Shown: positions 7,337 to 17,048, counted from the first letter of the stretch. The stretch: 64,000 nt of DNA from Ilumatobacter fluminis (GCF_004364865.1 NZ_SOAU01000001.1:3194001-3258000); one strand, 5' to 3'. The notes: a model not told the origin generated them from the sequence alone. Translations and numbers: made by a program.

Positions 7337-8479
7337 TCAGATGCCGATGCGGGTGGCGAGTTGCTCGCGGTGGTAGGTCGGGTCGCCGAAGAGCAGTTCG
7401 CTCGACTTGGCACGCTTGAAGTACAGGTGCGCCGGGTGCTCCCAGGTGAAGCCGATGCCACCGTGGATCTGGATGTTCTCGGCGGTGGCGTGGAAGTACG
7501 CCTCCGAGCAGTACGCCTTGGCGAGCGAGGCGACCGACGGCAGTTCGTCGTTCATCTCGCTGGCGCACCACAGGCCGTAGTAGGCGGCCGACTTGGCCGA
7601 CTCGACCTCGAGCAGCATGTCGGCGCACTTGTGCTTGATGGCCTGGAACGAGCCGATCGGGCGGCCGAACTGGACGCGGTCCTTGGCGTACTGGACGGCC
7701 ATCTCGAGCACGAACTGTGCACCACCGACCTGCTCGGCAGCGAGGCCGACGGCGGCGAGGTCGAGCACGGTCGAGAGCGTGTCCCAGCCCTTGCCGTCCT
7801 CGCCGATCAGCGTGGCCGGCGTGTTGTCGAAGTCGAGCTTGGCCTGCTTGCGCGTCTGGTCCATGGTCGACAGGGCGGTCTTGGTGAGGCCGCTGGCATC
7901 GCCGTCGACGGCGAACAGGCTGACGCCGGCGCTCGTGCGGGCGGCGACGATGATGAGGTTGGCCACGTGGCCGTCGATCACGAAGCTCTTCGTGCCCGAC
8001 AGGGTGTAGCCGTCACCGGAGGCGGTGGCCTCCATGGTGATGCCGGCCTCGTCCCACTTGCCCGAGGGCTCGGTGAAGGCGAGGGTGGCGATCGTCTCGC
8101 CCGAGGCGATGCCGGGCAGGTGCGCCTGCTTGGCGGCGTCGTCGCCCGACTGCAGGAGCGTGTTGGCGGCGAGCACGACGGTCGAGAAGTACGGGGCGCA
8201 CAGGAGCGCGCGGCCCATCTCCTCGAGCACGATGCCGAGCTCGACGTAGCCGAAGCCCGAGCCGCCGTACTCCTCGGGGATGTGCAGGCCCTGGAGGCCC
8301 ATCTGCTCGGCCATCTGGCTCCAGACGGCGGAGTCGTACCCCTGCTCGGTCTCCATCTGCTCTCGGACGTCGCTCTCGGGGCTCTTGGCCTCCATGAACG
8401 CACGAATCGTCGAGCGGAGTTCTTCTTGTTCCTCGGTGAAGGCGAAGTTCATGTCGAGCATCGTCGTCGGCGTTGACAT
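7337..8479 (-). CDS. Acyl-CoA dehydrogenase family protein
   Basis: About 380 residues with the complete flavoprotein layout: an N-terminal helical domain (MNFAFTEEQEELRSTIRAF), a middle beta domain with AFTEPSGKWD, and a C-terminal helical domain with QFGRPIGSFQAIKHKCADM and IQIHGGIGFTWEHPAHLYFKRA, the Glu near the end fitting the usual catalytic base region. It catalyses alpha,beta-dehydrogenation of an acyl-CoA with electrons passed to ETF. The open frame extends upstream to 8650 through the antitoxin gene, which is not credible; ATG 8479 (GGCGAG before it) is chosen, with 8461 and 8452 as alternatives. The substrate is unknown. Confidence 0.9.
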   Translation of the reverse strand: MSTPTTMLDMNFAFTEEQEELRSTIRAFMEAKSPESDVREQMETEQGYDSAVWSQMAEQMGLQGLHIPEEYGGSGFGYVELGIVLEEMGRALLCAPYFSTVVLAANTLLQSGDDAAKQAHLPGIASGETIATLAFTEPSGKWDEAGITMEATASGDGYTLSGTKSFVIDGHVANLIIVAARTSAGVSLFAVDGDASGLTKTALSTMDQTRKQAKLDFDNTPATLIGEDGKGWDTLSTVLDLAAVGLAAEQVGGAQFVLEMAVQYAKDRVQFGRPIGSFQAIKHKCADMLLEVESAKSAAYYGLWCASEMNDELPSVASLAKAYCSEAYFHATAENIQIHGGIGFTWEHPAHLYFKRAKSSELLFGDPTYHREQLATRIGI

Positions 8480-8497
8480 CTCGCCGCAAATCGAGTT

Positions 8498-8515
8498 GTG
8501 TACACGTGTGCACAC
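8498..8515. promoter_or_regulatory. Tandem palindromes, probable toxin-antitoxin operator
   Basis: Two adjoining perfect palindromes, GTGTACAC (8498-8505) and GTGTGCACAC (8506-8515), lie at the antitoxin start. The first contains the TGTACA core known from Phd/YefM-type operators. A perfect TTGACA (-35-like) lies at 8473-8478. Confidence 0.6.
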
Positions 8516-8774
8516 ATCCGGAGTCCGCGATCTGCGTGCGTCGCTCCCCGACGCCATCCGCCGGGCCACGAGCGGCGAACGCACCGTCATCACGGCCCAC
8601 GGCCGCCCGGTCGCCCAGCTCGCACCACTCGACGAGGCGGCACCCGACATCGACCGGCTGATCGCGGCGGGCGCCTTGATCCCACCGCGCCGGACCGACT
8701 GGCGACCGCCCGAGGCGGTGCCGGTGTGGTCGGGTGTCCGAATCGACCGGGCGCTGCGGGAGCTGCGCGGATGA
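8508..8774 (+). CDS. Phd/YefM-family antitoxin
   Basis: 88 residues starting at GTG 8508 (TTG 8496 is an alternative). The N-terminal half, SGVRDLRASLPDAIRRATSG, and ERTVITAHGRPVAQLAPL are the classic Phd/YefM DNA-binding and dimerisation fold. The C-terminal tail, rich in Pro and Arg, would wrap the toxin. It overlaps the PIN-domain toxin by 4 bp (ATGA). If transcription starts near the operator, the message would be nearly leaderless. The pair should repress its own promoter. Confidence 0.85.
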   Translation: MHTSGVRDLRASLPDAIRRATSGERTVITAHGRPVAQLAPLDEAAPDIDRLIAAGALIPPRRTDWRPPEAVPVWSGVRIDRALRELRG

Positions 8775-9175
8775 CGCTCGCCCTCGACACCAGCGCACTG
8801 CTGGCGATCGTCGTCGACGGCGACCAGCGCTCGGTCGCGCTCGAAGCGCTCGACGACGACCCCACGTGGTGTGCGTCAGCGTTGGCGCTCACCGAGGCAC
8901 TGCCGACCATCGACCGGCTGTCGGACGAACGGATCATCCGTGCCGACCTCGAGGACGCGCTCCGGCTCACCTGGGACCGCGTGCACGTCGTGCCGGTCGA
9001 TCAGCGCTGCCTCGACCGGGCCGCCGCGCTCTCACGGGAACAACCGGTTCGACTCACGGACGCGATCCATCTCGCCGCCGCCGAACGCCTCCCCCGTCCG
9101 GTGCGCTTCCTCACGTTCGACCCGACCCAGATCACCGTCGCCCTCGGCCTCGGCTTCGACGTCGTGTCGGCCTGA
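8771..9175 (+). CDS. vapC: VapC-like PIN-domain ribonuclease toxin
   Basis: 134 residues of the PIN fold. The acidic metal-binding residues are visible: Asp6 in LALDTSALLAIV, Glu42 in ALTEALPT, Asp97 in TDAIHLAAA and Asp118 near the C-terminus. Such toxins are Mg2+-dependent RNases, often cutting tRNA or rRNA. It follows its antitoxin with an ATGA overlap, the standard arrangement. All catalytic positions are intact, so it should be active when free. Confidence 0.88.
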   Translation: MTLALDTSALLAIVVDGDQRSVALEALDDDPTWCASALALTEALPTIDRLSDERIIRADLEDALRLTWDRVHVVPVDQRCLDRAAALSREQPVRLTDAIHLAAAERLPRPVRFLTFDPTQITVALGLGFDVVSA

Positions 9176-9188
9176 CAAGCTGCGAGCC

Positions 9189-9557
9189 ATGGAACGGCCG
9201 CGACCCCAGTACTTCATCCACCTCGAGCAACAGGTGTGGCAGGCGCTCGTCGACGGCGACGCCGAGGCCGATCGGTCGCTGCTCGCCGACGACTTCCTCG
9301 GCGTCTACCCGGACGGCTTCGCCGGACTCGACGAACACGTCGACCAGTTCGCCAGCGAACCGACCGTGTCGACGTTCTCGGTCAACCGCCCGCGCTGGAT
9401 CGAACTCGGCGACGACGCCCACCTGCTGTGCTACGAAGCCCGGTTCCGACGGCCGGGCTCCGACGAGCTGCACCGGATGTACGTGTCGTCGCTGTGGCAG
9501 CGGATCGACGGGCGGTGGGTCAATACGTTCAGCCAGGACACCCCGGCTGCCACGTGA
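9189..9557 (+). CDS. NTF2-like (DUF4440-type) protein
   Basis: 122 residues with the compact cone-shaped NTF2-like pattern: an N-terminal helix (FIHLEQQVWQALVDGD), a DFLGVYPDGFAG turn and a closing beta strand, WQRIDGRWVNTFSQDTPAA. Members of this superfamily include steroid isomerases, dehydratases and toxin-immunity proteins. Nothing shows which applies here. It starts 13 bp after vapC and sits 12 bp before the next gene, so it may be in the same transcript. Confidence 0.7.
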   Translation: MERPRPQYFIHLEQQVWQALVDGDAEADRSLLADDFLGVYPDGFAGLDEHVDQFASEPTVSTFSVNRPRWIELGDDAHLLCYEARFRRPGSDELHRMYVSSLWQRIDGRWVNTFSQDTPAAT

Positions 9558-9569
9558 GAGCATGCAGGC

Positions 9570-10199
9570 ATGGCTGACATCCCGTCGACGACACTGCACT
9601 GGGCGAACGGCGACGTCGAGGTCCACCGCGTGGTCGTCGGATCGTTCGACAACAACGTGTTCATCGTCCGCTGTCGCCGAACCGGCGAGGCGGTGCTGAT
9701 CGACGCCGCCAACGAGCACGAGTTGCTGCTCGAACTGTGTCATCGCCTCGGCGTCCGACGCGTGCTCGAGACACACGGCCACTGGGACCACATCGGCGCC
9801 GTGTCTCAGATCCGCGAGGCCGGCTACGAGGTCGGCGTCACGTCGGCCGACGCCCCAATGCTGAAAGACTGCGGCTACGACGTCTTCTTGGACGACGCCG
9901 AGGTGATCGAGGTCGGCCGGCTCCGCCTCCACGCGATCCACAATCCCGGCCACACCCCCGGTTCGATCTCGTTCGATCTCGCCGGCACCCCCCTGTTGTT
10001 CACGGGCGACACCCTGTTCCCGGGCGGCCCCGGCAACACCTCGTTCGAGGGCGGCGACTTCACGACGATCATCGACTCGATCGACAACCGGCTCTTCACC
10101 TTCCCGCCCGACACGGTCGTGTTACCGGGCCACGGCGTCGACACCACGATCGGTGCCGAGCGCCCGCACCTGCAGGAGTGGGTCGACCGGGGCTGGTAG
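9570..10199 (+). CDS. Metallo-beta-lactamase-fold hydrolase (glyoxalase II-like)
   Basis: 209 residues. The metal motif HGHWDH spans residues 69-74, and later HNPGHTPGS, FTGDTLFPGG and VLPGHG supply the remaining dinuclear zinc ligands. This layout is that of hydroxyacylglutathione hydrolase-like enzymes, which in actinobacteria often act on mycothiol or other thioesters. The length fits the short class without a separate C-terminal substrate domain. It lies 12 bp after the NTF2-like gene. Confidence 0.87.
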   Translation: MADIPSTTLHWANGDVEVHRVVVGSFDNNVFIVRCRRTGEAVLIDAANEHELLLELCHRLGVRRVLETHGHWDHIGAVSQIREAGYEVGVTSADAPMLKDCGYDVFLDDAEVIEVGRLRLHAIHNPGHTPGSISFDLAGTPLLFTGDTLFPGGPGNTSFEGGDFTTIIDSIDNRLFTFPPDTVVLPGHGVDTTIGAERPHLQEWVDRGW

Positions 10200-10208
10200 G
10201 CGCAGCCG

Positions 10209-11192
10209 TCAGGCGTCGCCGTCGGTGATCCGACGTTCGTCGAACGCGCGACGGCGTTCGCGCACACGGGCTTCGGCGAGGAGTCGCCGGGTCGCAGCCT
10301 GGAGGTCGCCGAGGAAGCCGACGACCCAGAGCTGCACACCCACGATGGTGAGCACGGCACCCATGATCAGGCTCGGCAGCCGCGGCGAGTACACGTCCTC
10401 GACGAGGTACAGCGCGAGCCAGCGCACGAGCAACGCCATCCCGAGCAGGAACGGCACCAGGCCGACCACCAGGAAGAACCGGAACGGGTAGTAGATCGCG
10501 AAGCTGCGCACGATCGTCTGCGCCGAACGTCGCACGTACTGCATCGAACTCTTGACGAGCCGCGACGGCCGGGTCTGCGGATTGGTGCGGATCGGCACAC
10601 CCGTCACGCGCAGTCCTTCTGCGTTGGCCTGCACCAAGGTCTCCATCGTGTAGCTGTACCGGCCGTACACCTGCAGGCGCAGCGCGGCGTCTCGGCTGAA
10701 CGCCCGGAACCCGCTGGCGGCGTCACGGACCGACGTGCCGGAGAACTTGCGGACGACCCACGACCCGGTGCGCTGGAGTCGCTTCTTCGTACCCGAGAAC
10801 TCCGGGGTGTCCTCGATCGGACGTTCACCGATCACCATGTCGGCACCGGCGAGGATCGGCTGGATGAGATCGGGGATGCACGAGCCGTCGTACTGGTTGT
10901 CGGCGTCGGTGTTCACCACGATGTCGGCACCGGCTGCCAACGCTGCGTCGAGCCCGGTCAGGAACGCCGCAGCGAGACCTCGGTTGCCGCGGTGCGACAC
11001 GACGTGATCGACGCCGAGCTCGCGTGCGACCTCGACGGTGCGATCGGTGCTGCCGTCGTCGATCACCAGCCACTCGACCACGTCGACGCCCGGCACCTCC
11101 CGCGGCAGATCAGCCAGGGTCTCGGGCAGAGTCGCCTCCTCGTCGAGGCACGGGATCTGGATGACCAGCTTGACGCCCATGTCGGCGGTCAC
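10209..11192 (-). CDS. Polyprenyl-phosphate glycosyltransferase (GT2, two C-terminal membrane helices)
   Basis: 327 residues. The GT-A domain carries VIDDGSTD (residues 43-50) and NTDADNQYDG (94-103), the nucleotide and metal motifs of dolichyl/polyprenyl-phosphate mannose or glucose transferases. Two hydrophobic segments near residues 235-255 and 272-294 anchor it in the membrane. It would make a lipid-linked sugar donor. The start is a GTG at 11192, placed directly after the methyltransferase stop, with ATG 11180 as alternative. Confidence 0.88.
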   Translation of the reverse strand: MTADMGVKLVIQIPCLDEEATLPETLADLPREVPGVDVVEWLVIDDGSTDRTVEVARELGVDHVVSHRGNRGLAAAFLTGLDAALAAGADIVVNTDADNQYDGSCIPDLIQPILAGADMVIGERPIEDTPEFSGTKKRLQRTGSWVVRKFSGTSVRDAASGFRAFSRDAALRLQVYGRYSYTMETLVQANAEGLRVTGVPIRTNPQTRPSRLVKSSMQYVRRSAQTIVRSFAIYYPFRFFLVVGLVPFLLGMALLVRWLALYLVEDVYSPRLPSLIMGAVLTIVGVQLWVVGFLGDLQAATRRLLAEARVRERRRAFDERRITDGDA

Positions 11193-11193
11193 C

Positions 11194-11949
11194 CTACGCC
11201 TGCTGATCTCGCCCGCCGTACACCGGCAGGGTGATCAGTGACGTCTCGTCCGGGTACGGCAGCGTCGGCGTGAGTCCGCGGTACCGGTCGCTCGTGACCC
11301 CGGCCGCGTCGATCGCGTCGCGGTACCGGCGACGGTGGGTGTTGTCGAACACGACGATCCCGCCGTCGGCCAGATGCGGCAGGGCGGCGGTGAGGCACGC
11401 TTCGCGGGCGCGCCCGTCGATCACGATCAGGTCGAACGAGCCGCCGACGTCGTCGATGCGGCCGACGTAGTCGGAGAAGTCGAGACCCGACATCCCCTCT
11501 TTCTTCGAACCCACCTCCGGGGCGTCGGACTCGACGGGTTCGATCACCGTCAACTCGACGTGCGAGGCCCTGGCGACGTCGAGGTCGCCCAGTTCGGCCT
11601 GCATCATCTCGCCGAACCCTCGATGGTGCTCGACCGAGTCGACCGAGTCGACCCGCTTGGCGAGCCAGATCGTGCTCGCCCCCGATCCCCATTCGAACGA
11701 CCGGACGGGTGCATCACGTGCGTCGAGCCATTGTTCGACGGCGTCGATCGCTCCGTAGGTCCACCAGGGCACATCGAGCTGGGCGATCGCCAGCGAGTCG
11801 TGCGCGCAGAACAGGCTGTAGGCCCAGTGCCGTCGACGATGCTCGCGCGGTGGCGGCTCGTCACCCAGCACGCCGACGCGTCGCAGGCCGCGCCCGACGC
11901 CGCGTGCACCCGCCGCGTAGGCCGACTTCACCGTGCTGACCGCATTCAT
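11194..11949 (-). CDS. SAM-dependent methyltransferase
   Basis: 251 residues. Motif I is visible as SFEWGSGASTIWLAKRV, followed by FDLIVIDGRAREACLTAALPHLADGGIVVFDNT, typical of Rossmann-type class I methyltransferases found in surface-glycan loci. An N-terminal Arg-rich stretch precedes the catalytic core. The stop lies one base from the start of the downstream glycosyltransferase, so the two are translationally linked. The acceptor is unknown. Confidence 0.8.
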   Translation of the reverse strand: MNAVSTVKSAYAAGARGVGRGLRRVGVLGDEPPPREHRRRHWAYSLFCAHDSLAIAQLDVPWWTYGAIDAVEQWLDARDAPVRSFEWGSGASTIWLAKRVDSVDSVEHHRGFGEMMQAELGDLDVARASHVELTVIEPVESDAPEVGSKKEGMSGLDFSDYVGRIDDVGGSFDLIVIDGRAREACLTAALPHLADGGIVVFDNTHRRRYRDAIDAAGVTSDRYRGLTPTLPYPDETSLITLPVYGGRDQQA

Positions 11950-11980
11950 GGGTCCGGAGTATGCCTGGCGTCGAGCCCGC

Positions 11981-13435
11981 TCAGTACCCGCTCGCCGTTC
12001 CCTGGGCGATGGCCACGCGCACCTCGCCGACGATCTCGGCCATGCGCTGCACGTCGGGGCGCTTCACGTTGATCAGCGGCGGCACCAGACCGACCGATTC
12101 GACGATCGCCGTCTCACCGCCGATGAGGGCGACCGTGTCGGCGAGCTCGTCGGGGGTGAGCGAGGTGCGCAGCGTGCCGCCCACGGCGTCGAGCACCTGG
12201 TCGTACCGCGAGAGCACCTCGACGGCGGAGATCTGCTGCGCCATCGCGGCGAGGAGGTCTCGCTGGCGTCGGGTTCGCTGGTAGTCGGAGTCGGCGTACC
12301 GGCTGCGGACGTAGCCGAGCGCCAGCGTGCCGTCCATCTCGATCGTGCCGGGACCGATCGTCGGCGGATAGTCGTACTTCGCGCCGGGCACGTTGCCCGG
12401 CATCGGGATCTGCTTGGTCACGCGGACCGTGACACCACCGAGCGCATCGACCAGATCGAGGAAGCCCTGCATGTCGACGAGCACGTAGTCGTGGATCGGC
12501 ACGTCGAGGGAGTAGCCGATGGCCTGCGCCGTCGCCACGATGCCGGGTCGGATGTCGCCGTCGGTCTCGTACGCCGAGCGCAGGCTGCTGCTCGCCGACA
12601 CGATCGGGTACACGGCGTTCGCGAGTTCGGTGAACCCGTACGGGTAGCGGGCCTCGAGTGCCGAACCCGGTGGGAACAACAACCCCTCCATGTCGCGAGG
12701 CAGTGAGACGAGGCTGGCTCGACCCGACGGCGTGTGCACGCTGAGCAGCATCATCGTGTCGGTGCGCAACCCGCTGCGGCCGGGTCCGGCGTCGCCGCCG
12801 AGCAGCAAGATGTTGCGAACGTCCGCGACCACTGCCGGATCGACCCCCGAGCGGGGGCGGGCCGGCTTCACACGGGGCTGCGTGGTCGTGGTGCTGCCCA
12901 TCTCGATCGTCGGCAGCGGTCCACGTTCCCACGGCCGCTCGACGGCATCGACCGACGTGACGGGCTCGACGTCGACCGTCGGCAAGGTGGTTCCCGTTGG
13001 GTCATCATCGTCGCCATCGCCGTCGGGGTCGAACACCGCTCCCCCGTCGGCCGTGGGGGTGAAGACGGGCGCGATGTCGGAGCGGGCCTGGGCCACGTCG
13101 ACGATGCCGACACTCAACGGCACAACGGCGACGAGCGCTGCGAGTGCTCCGGCGACGGTCCGCTCCCGGGAACGCGACCCGGCGGCGAACCACATCGCGA
13201 GCGCGACCAGCCGCGCCGCAAGCGCGGCGACGAACGCCGCCAGGACCCAGGCGAGGAAGGTACGGTCGAGGCTGAGCGCCACCCAGTTCCGCCCCGAGAC
13301 GACCGCCCAGACGGCCACCACCAGCGGGAACGCGACGCCGACGACGAGCAGGGCGATCGCGAGCGGGAGGCGCGCGCGGCGTTGCGACCAACCGGGCAGC
13401 ACGAGCGCCGTCGCGAGTTCACGGACCAGTTCCAT
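11981..13435 (-). CDS. LytR-CpsA-Psr (LCP) family cell-wall glycopolymer ligase
   Basis: 484 residues. Several hydrophobic segments in the first 120 residues are followed by an acidic linker (DPDGDGDDDDPTG) and an extracytoplasmic LCP domain from about residue 205. That domain shows DTMMLLSVHTPSGRASLVSLPRDM and the Arg-rich YVRSRYADSDYQRTRRQRDLL signature, whose Arg residues hold the polyprenyl pyrophosphate. LCP enzymes attach teichoic acids, arabinogalactan or capsule to peptidoglycan. It is divergent from suf operon 1. A long N-terminal membrane part is more than the usual single helix. Confidence 0.9.
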   Translation of the reverse strand: MELVRELATALVLPGWSQRRARLPLAIALLVVGVAFPLVVAVWAVVSGRNWVALSLDRTFLAWVLAAFVAALAARLVALAMWFAAGSRSRERTVAGALAALVAVVPLSVGIVDVAQARSDIAPVFTPTADGGAVFDPDGDGDDDDPTGTTLPTVDVEPVTSVDAVERPWERGPLPTIEMGSTTTTQPRVKPARPRSGVDPAVVADVRNILLLGGDAGPGRSGLRTDTMMLLSVHTPSGRASLVSLPRDMEGLLFPPGSALEARYPYGFTELANAVYPIVSASSSLRSAYETDGDIRPGIVATAQAIGYSLDVPIHDYVLVDMQGFLDLVDALGGVTVRVTKQIPMPGNVPGAKYDYPPTIGPGTIEMDGTLALGYVRSRYADSDYQRTRRQRDLLAAMAQQISAVEVLSRYDQVLDAVGGTLRTSLTPDELADTVALIGGETAIVESVGLVPPLINVKRPDVQRMAEIVGEVRVAIAQGTASGY

Positions 13436-13439
13436 TTCT

Positions 13440-13459
13440 CCTATCCGCGTAGTGTTAAT
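13440..13459 (+). promoter_or_regulatory. Putative suf regulatory motif, site 1
   Basis: CCTATCCGCGTAGTGTTAAT lies 29 bp before the sufC start and matches the sites before sufD (34389) and sufB (36362) at CTAT-N5-TAGTG-NN-AAT. It is placed where a promoter or operator would be. Confidence 0.5.
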
Positions 13460-13488
13460 GCCGCAGCGGGCCTCGTAGACTCGAGCCT

Positions 13489-14259
<771 letters not shown>

Positions 14260-14280
14260 CGTTTCGATGAGGAGCGTTCG

Positions 14281-15537
14281 ATGAGCACCGACACGGCGAG
14301 CAACACCACGACGGACTGGAGCGCCGTCCGGGCCGACTTCCCGGTCCTCCAGCGCGAGATCGACGGCGCACCGATCGTCTACCTCGACTCGGGCAACACG
14401 TCGCAGAAGCCCCGTCAGGTGATCGACGCGATGGACGAGTTCCTGCGCAACGAGTACGCGCCGATCAACCGGAGTGCCTATCGACTCGCTGCGGCCGCCA
14501 CCGACCGGTACGAGGGCGGCCGCTCCGCCGTCGCCCGTCTGGTCAACGCGCCGCACGCCGACGAGGTCGTGTTCACCAAGAACGCGACGGAGGCACTCAA
14601 CCTGATCGCCTCGTCGTGGGGCGGCGCCAACCTGTCTGCCGGAGACGCCGTGGTACTCACACACATGGAGCACCACGCCAACATCGTCCCGTGGCAGATG
14701 CTCGCCGAGCGTGCCGGTGTCGAGATCCGCTGGGTACCGCTCACCGACGACGGCCAGCTCGACCTGACCGACCTCGACAACCTGCTCGACGGCGCGAAGG
14801 CGTTCTCGTTCACGGCGATGAGCAATGTACTCGGCACGATTACGCCGGTCGCCGAACTCTGCCGACGGGCGCACGACGCCGGCGCACTCGCGATCGTCGA
14901 CGCCTGCCAATACGTGCCCCACAACGTCACCGACATTCAGGCGTGGGACGCCGACTTCGTGGCGTTCTCCAGCCACAAGATGTGCGGCCCGTCCGGCATC
15001 GGAGCGCTCTGGGGCCGGATGGAACTGCTCGACGAAATGCCCCCGTACATCGGTGGCGGCAACATGATCGCCGACGTCAAGCTCGACGGATTCACCACCG
15101 CGCCGGTGCCGGCCAAGTTCGAGGCAGGCACCCCACCGATCGTCGAAGCCGTCGGGTTCGGCGCGGCGGTCGAGTACCTCGAGTCGATCGGCATGGCCGA
15201 GATCCGTCGCCACGAGATGGATCTCACCCGCTACGCCCTCGACACGCTGACCGAGCGCTACGGCGACGAGATCACCATCCACGGCCCCGACAACGTCGAG
15301 GTGCGCGGCGGCGTGCTCAGCTTCGCATTCCGCGGCATCCACCCCCACGACGTCAGCCAGGTGCTCGACGAACGCAACGTCTGCGTCCGCGCCGGCCACC
15401 ACTGCGCCAAGCCCCTCATGCGACTGCTCGGGGCCAACGCGACGGCACGTGCGAGCCTGTATCTGTACAACGACCGCTCCGACGTCGACGCGCTGGCCGA
15501 TGCGCTCGACGGCGCCACCGATATCTTCGGGTTCTGA
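14281..15537 (+). CDS. sufS: Cysteine desulfurase SufS
   Basis: 418 residues of the class II aminotransferase-type desulfurases. The PLP lysine is in SSHKMCGPSGIGALWG, and the persulfide-carrying Cys is in VCVRAGHHCAKPLM near residue 370. It takes sulfur from L-cysteine and hands it to SufU. The N-terminal IVYLDSGNTSQKP and INRSAYRLAA segments are typical. It follows sufC by 21 bp with a GAGGAGCG-type ribosome site. Confidence 0.95.
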   Translation: MSTDTASNTTTDWSAVRADFPVLQREIDGAPIVYLDSGNTSQKPRQVIDAMDEFLRNEYAPINRSAYRLAAAATDRYEGGRSAVARLVNAPHADEVVFTKNATEALNLIASSWGGANLSAGDAVVLTHMEHHANIVPWQMLAERAGVEIRWVPLTDDGQLDLTDLDNLLDGAKAFSFTAMSNVLGTITPVAELCRRAHDAGALAIVDACQYVPHNVTDIQAWDADFVAFSSHKMCGPSGIGALWGRMELLDEMPPYIGGGNMIADVKLDGFTTAPVPAKFEAGTPPIVEAVGFGAAVEYLESIGMAEIRRHEMDLTRYALDTLTERYGDEITIHGPDNVEVRGGVLSFAFRGIHPHDVSQVLDERNVCVRAGHHCAKPLMRLLGANATARASLYLYNDRSDVDALADALDGATDIFGF

Positions 15538-15564
15538 CGAGCCCAGCCCGCCGGGAGGACACCA

Positions 15565-16017
15565 ATGCCAGGCCTCGAAGACCTGTACCGAGAGATCATC
15601 CTCGACCACTACCGCACGCCCCGGAACCGCGGCGAGCTCCCGGTGCCCCCGGCACGCCACGCCGAGGGCCACAACCCGCTGTGCGGTGACGAGATGACCG
15701 TCTACCTCGACGTGACCGGCGACGGTGACGACGCCGTCGTGAACGACATCAAGATCGGTGGCCAGGGCTGCTCGATCTCGCAGTCGTCCGCCTCGATGAT
15801 GAGCGCCGCGGTGAAGGGCAAATCGGTCGGCGAGGTCAGGGCCCTCGTCCACAAGTTCAAGGGCATGATGTCGATCGACGTCGAGGGCGAGCCGTCCGTC
15901 GACGTGCCGCTCGGCGACCTCGAGGCACTGCAGGGCGTCGTCAAGTTCCCGGTCCGCATCAAGTGCGCGACCCTCGCCTGGAACACCCTGATCGAAGCGC
16001 TCGAAGCGAACGACTAG
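15565..16017 (+). CDS. sufU: Sulfur-transfer protein SufU
   Basis: 150 residues. The zinc site expected for SufU is complete: Cys40 and Asp42 in HNPLCGDE, Cys69 in GGQGCSISQSSASMM, and Cys134 in IKCATLAWNTL. SufU accepts sulfur from SufS by ligand exchange at zinc and passes it to SufBCD. Its TAG stop shares the CTAG at 16014-16017 with the stop of the convergent glycan gene, leaving no room for a terminator between them. Confidence 0.95.
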   Translation: MPGLEDLYREIILDHYRTPRNRGELPVPPARHAEGHNPLCGDEMTVYLDVTGDGDDAVVNDIKIGGQGCSISQSSASMMSAAVKGKSVGEVRALVHKFKGMMSIDVEGEPSVDVPLGDLEALQGVVKFPVRIKCATLAWNTLIEALEAND

Positions 16018-17048
16018 CGACCTGTCGACCCGACCGGCCGGAGCGCCGACTCGATGAACAGGTCGAACGTGGACGAACTGCTCGAAGCGATGCCATCGAC
16101 GAGACGCCTGACGGCAGGCGAAGCGCTCGGTGCCCACCAGTAGGCTGGAACATCCCAGCACTCGAGCCGGACGTCGGGTGCCACGAGCGGAACGGTCATC
16201 ACGGTCGTCGACGGCAGCGTGACCACACGGGTTCCGGGAGCCAGGTTGCGTGCGACCAACTCGACCGGCAGGCCGCCCGCCGACCCGACCGTGCCGCCCA
16301 GCCGACGGATCTGACGGCTCCGATGCGTCGCATCGCGTCGATGCGGCAGATACACCGCCCGCCCTCGCGAGCCGTCGAACTGTCTCCGCAGCCACTCGTC
16401 GTAGTGCTGTCGACCGATGAGTCCGTCAGCGGCCAGCGCGGTCCCGAGGACGACGAGATCGGTGTCGGGGAAACCCACGTCGACCCGTACCGAGCGCGAC
16501 CACTCGAAATCGTGGCCGTCGACGCGGACTGCGATCTGCGACCCCGGGAGGATGGGGAGACCGCTGACGGCTCGCATCCGTCCCCTCGACCGGGCGCGAA
16601 CGAGTCGGTGGGCGATCAGGCCGGCAGCCCAGCGTGCCGGCGCATCCGATGACCGTGGGCGGACCAGCGAGGCCGTGCGACGCCCGACCAACTCGAGCGC
16701 CCGGTGCGTCGACGAACCGTCGTCGAGGACGACGAGATCGAGGTCGCGGCATCGGGCGAGGATCGCTGCCGCCTGGCCGGAGAACAGGTCGCCGATCGCC
16801 AACTCCGTGGCCCATTGCCCGGCGTCTGCCGCAACCGACGGTTCCGACGCAGCCCAAATCCGCAGGCTCGGAACGGGATGACGGGCAACGAGGTCGAGCA
16901 GGGGTCGGTACGTCGATGTCGGTCCGCGCAGGTGGACCTCGACCGGCGGAACGAGCGCCCCGGCGAACGTCGCTTCGATCGCCGAGAGCAGCTGGAACGG
17001 CGACTCGACCCATGCGATCGTGCCGACGTCATGACGTGTTGACGACAT
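16014..17048 (-). CDS. GT52-like (sialyltransferase-type) putative glycosyltransferase
   Basis: 344 residues from ATG 17048, which has a GGGGAGG ribosome site 5 nt upstream (ATG 17075 is possible but weaker). The N-terminal WVESPFQLLSAIEA is the pattern seen at the start of GT52 sialyltransferase and polysialyltransferase-like proteins. The C-terminus has RVVTLPSTTVMTVPLV, reminiscent of the CMP-binding HP/SS region. As the last gene of a nonulosonate operon it is a good candidate for transferring the activated sugar. The assignment is by pattern and context only. Confidence 0.6.
   Translation of the reverse strand: MSSTRHDVGTIAWVESPFQLLSAIEATFAGALVPPVEVHLRGPTSTYRPLLDLVARHPVPSLRIWAASEPSVAADAGQWATELAIGDLFSGQAAAILARCRDLDLVVLDDGSSTHRALELVGRRTASLVRPRSSDAPARWAAGLIAHRLVRARSRGRMRAVSGLPILPGSQIAVRVDGHDFEWSRSVRVDVGFPDTDLVVLGTALAADGLIGRQHYDEWLRRQFDGSRGRAVYLPHRRDATHRSRQIRRLGGTVGSAGGLPVELVARNLAPGTRVVTLPSTTVMTVPLVAPDVRLECWDVPAYWWAPSASPAVRRLVDGIASSSSSTFDLFIESALRPVGSTGR

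Noticed and set aside
8280-8774. Longer 164-codon version of the antitoxin
   Set aside because: The upstream part lies over the acyl-CoA dehydrogenase gene and shows no Phd pattern. The antitoxin fold begins at about 8508.
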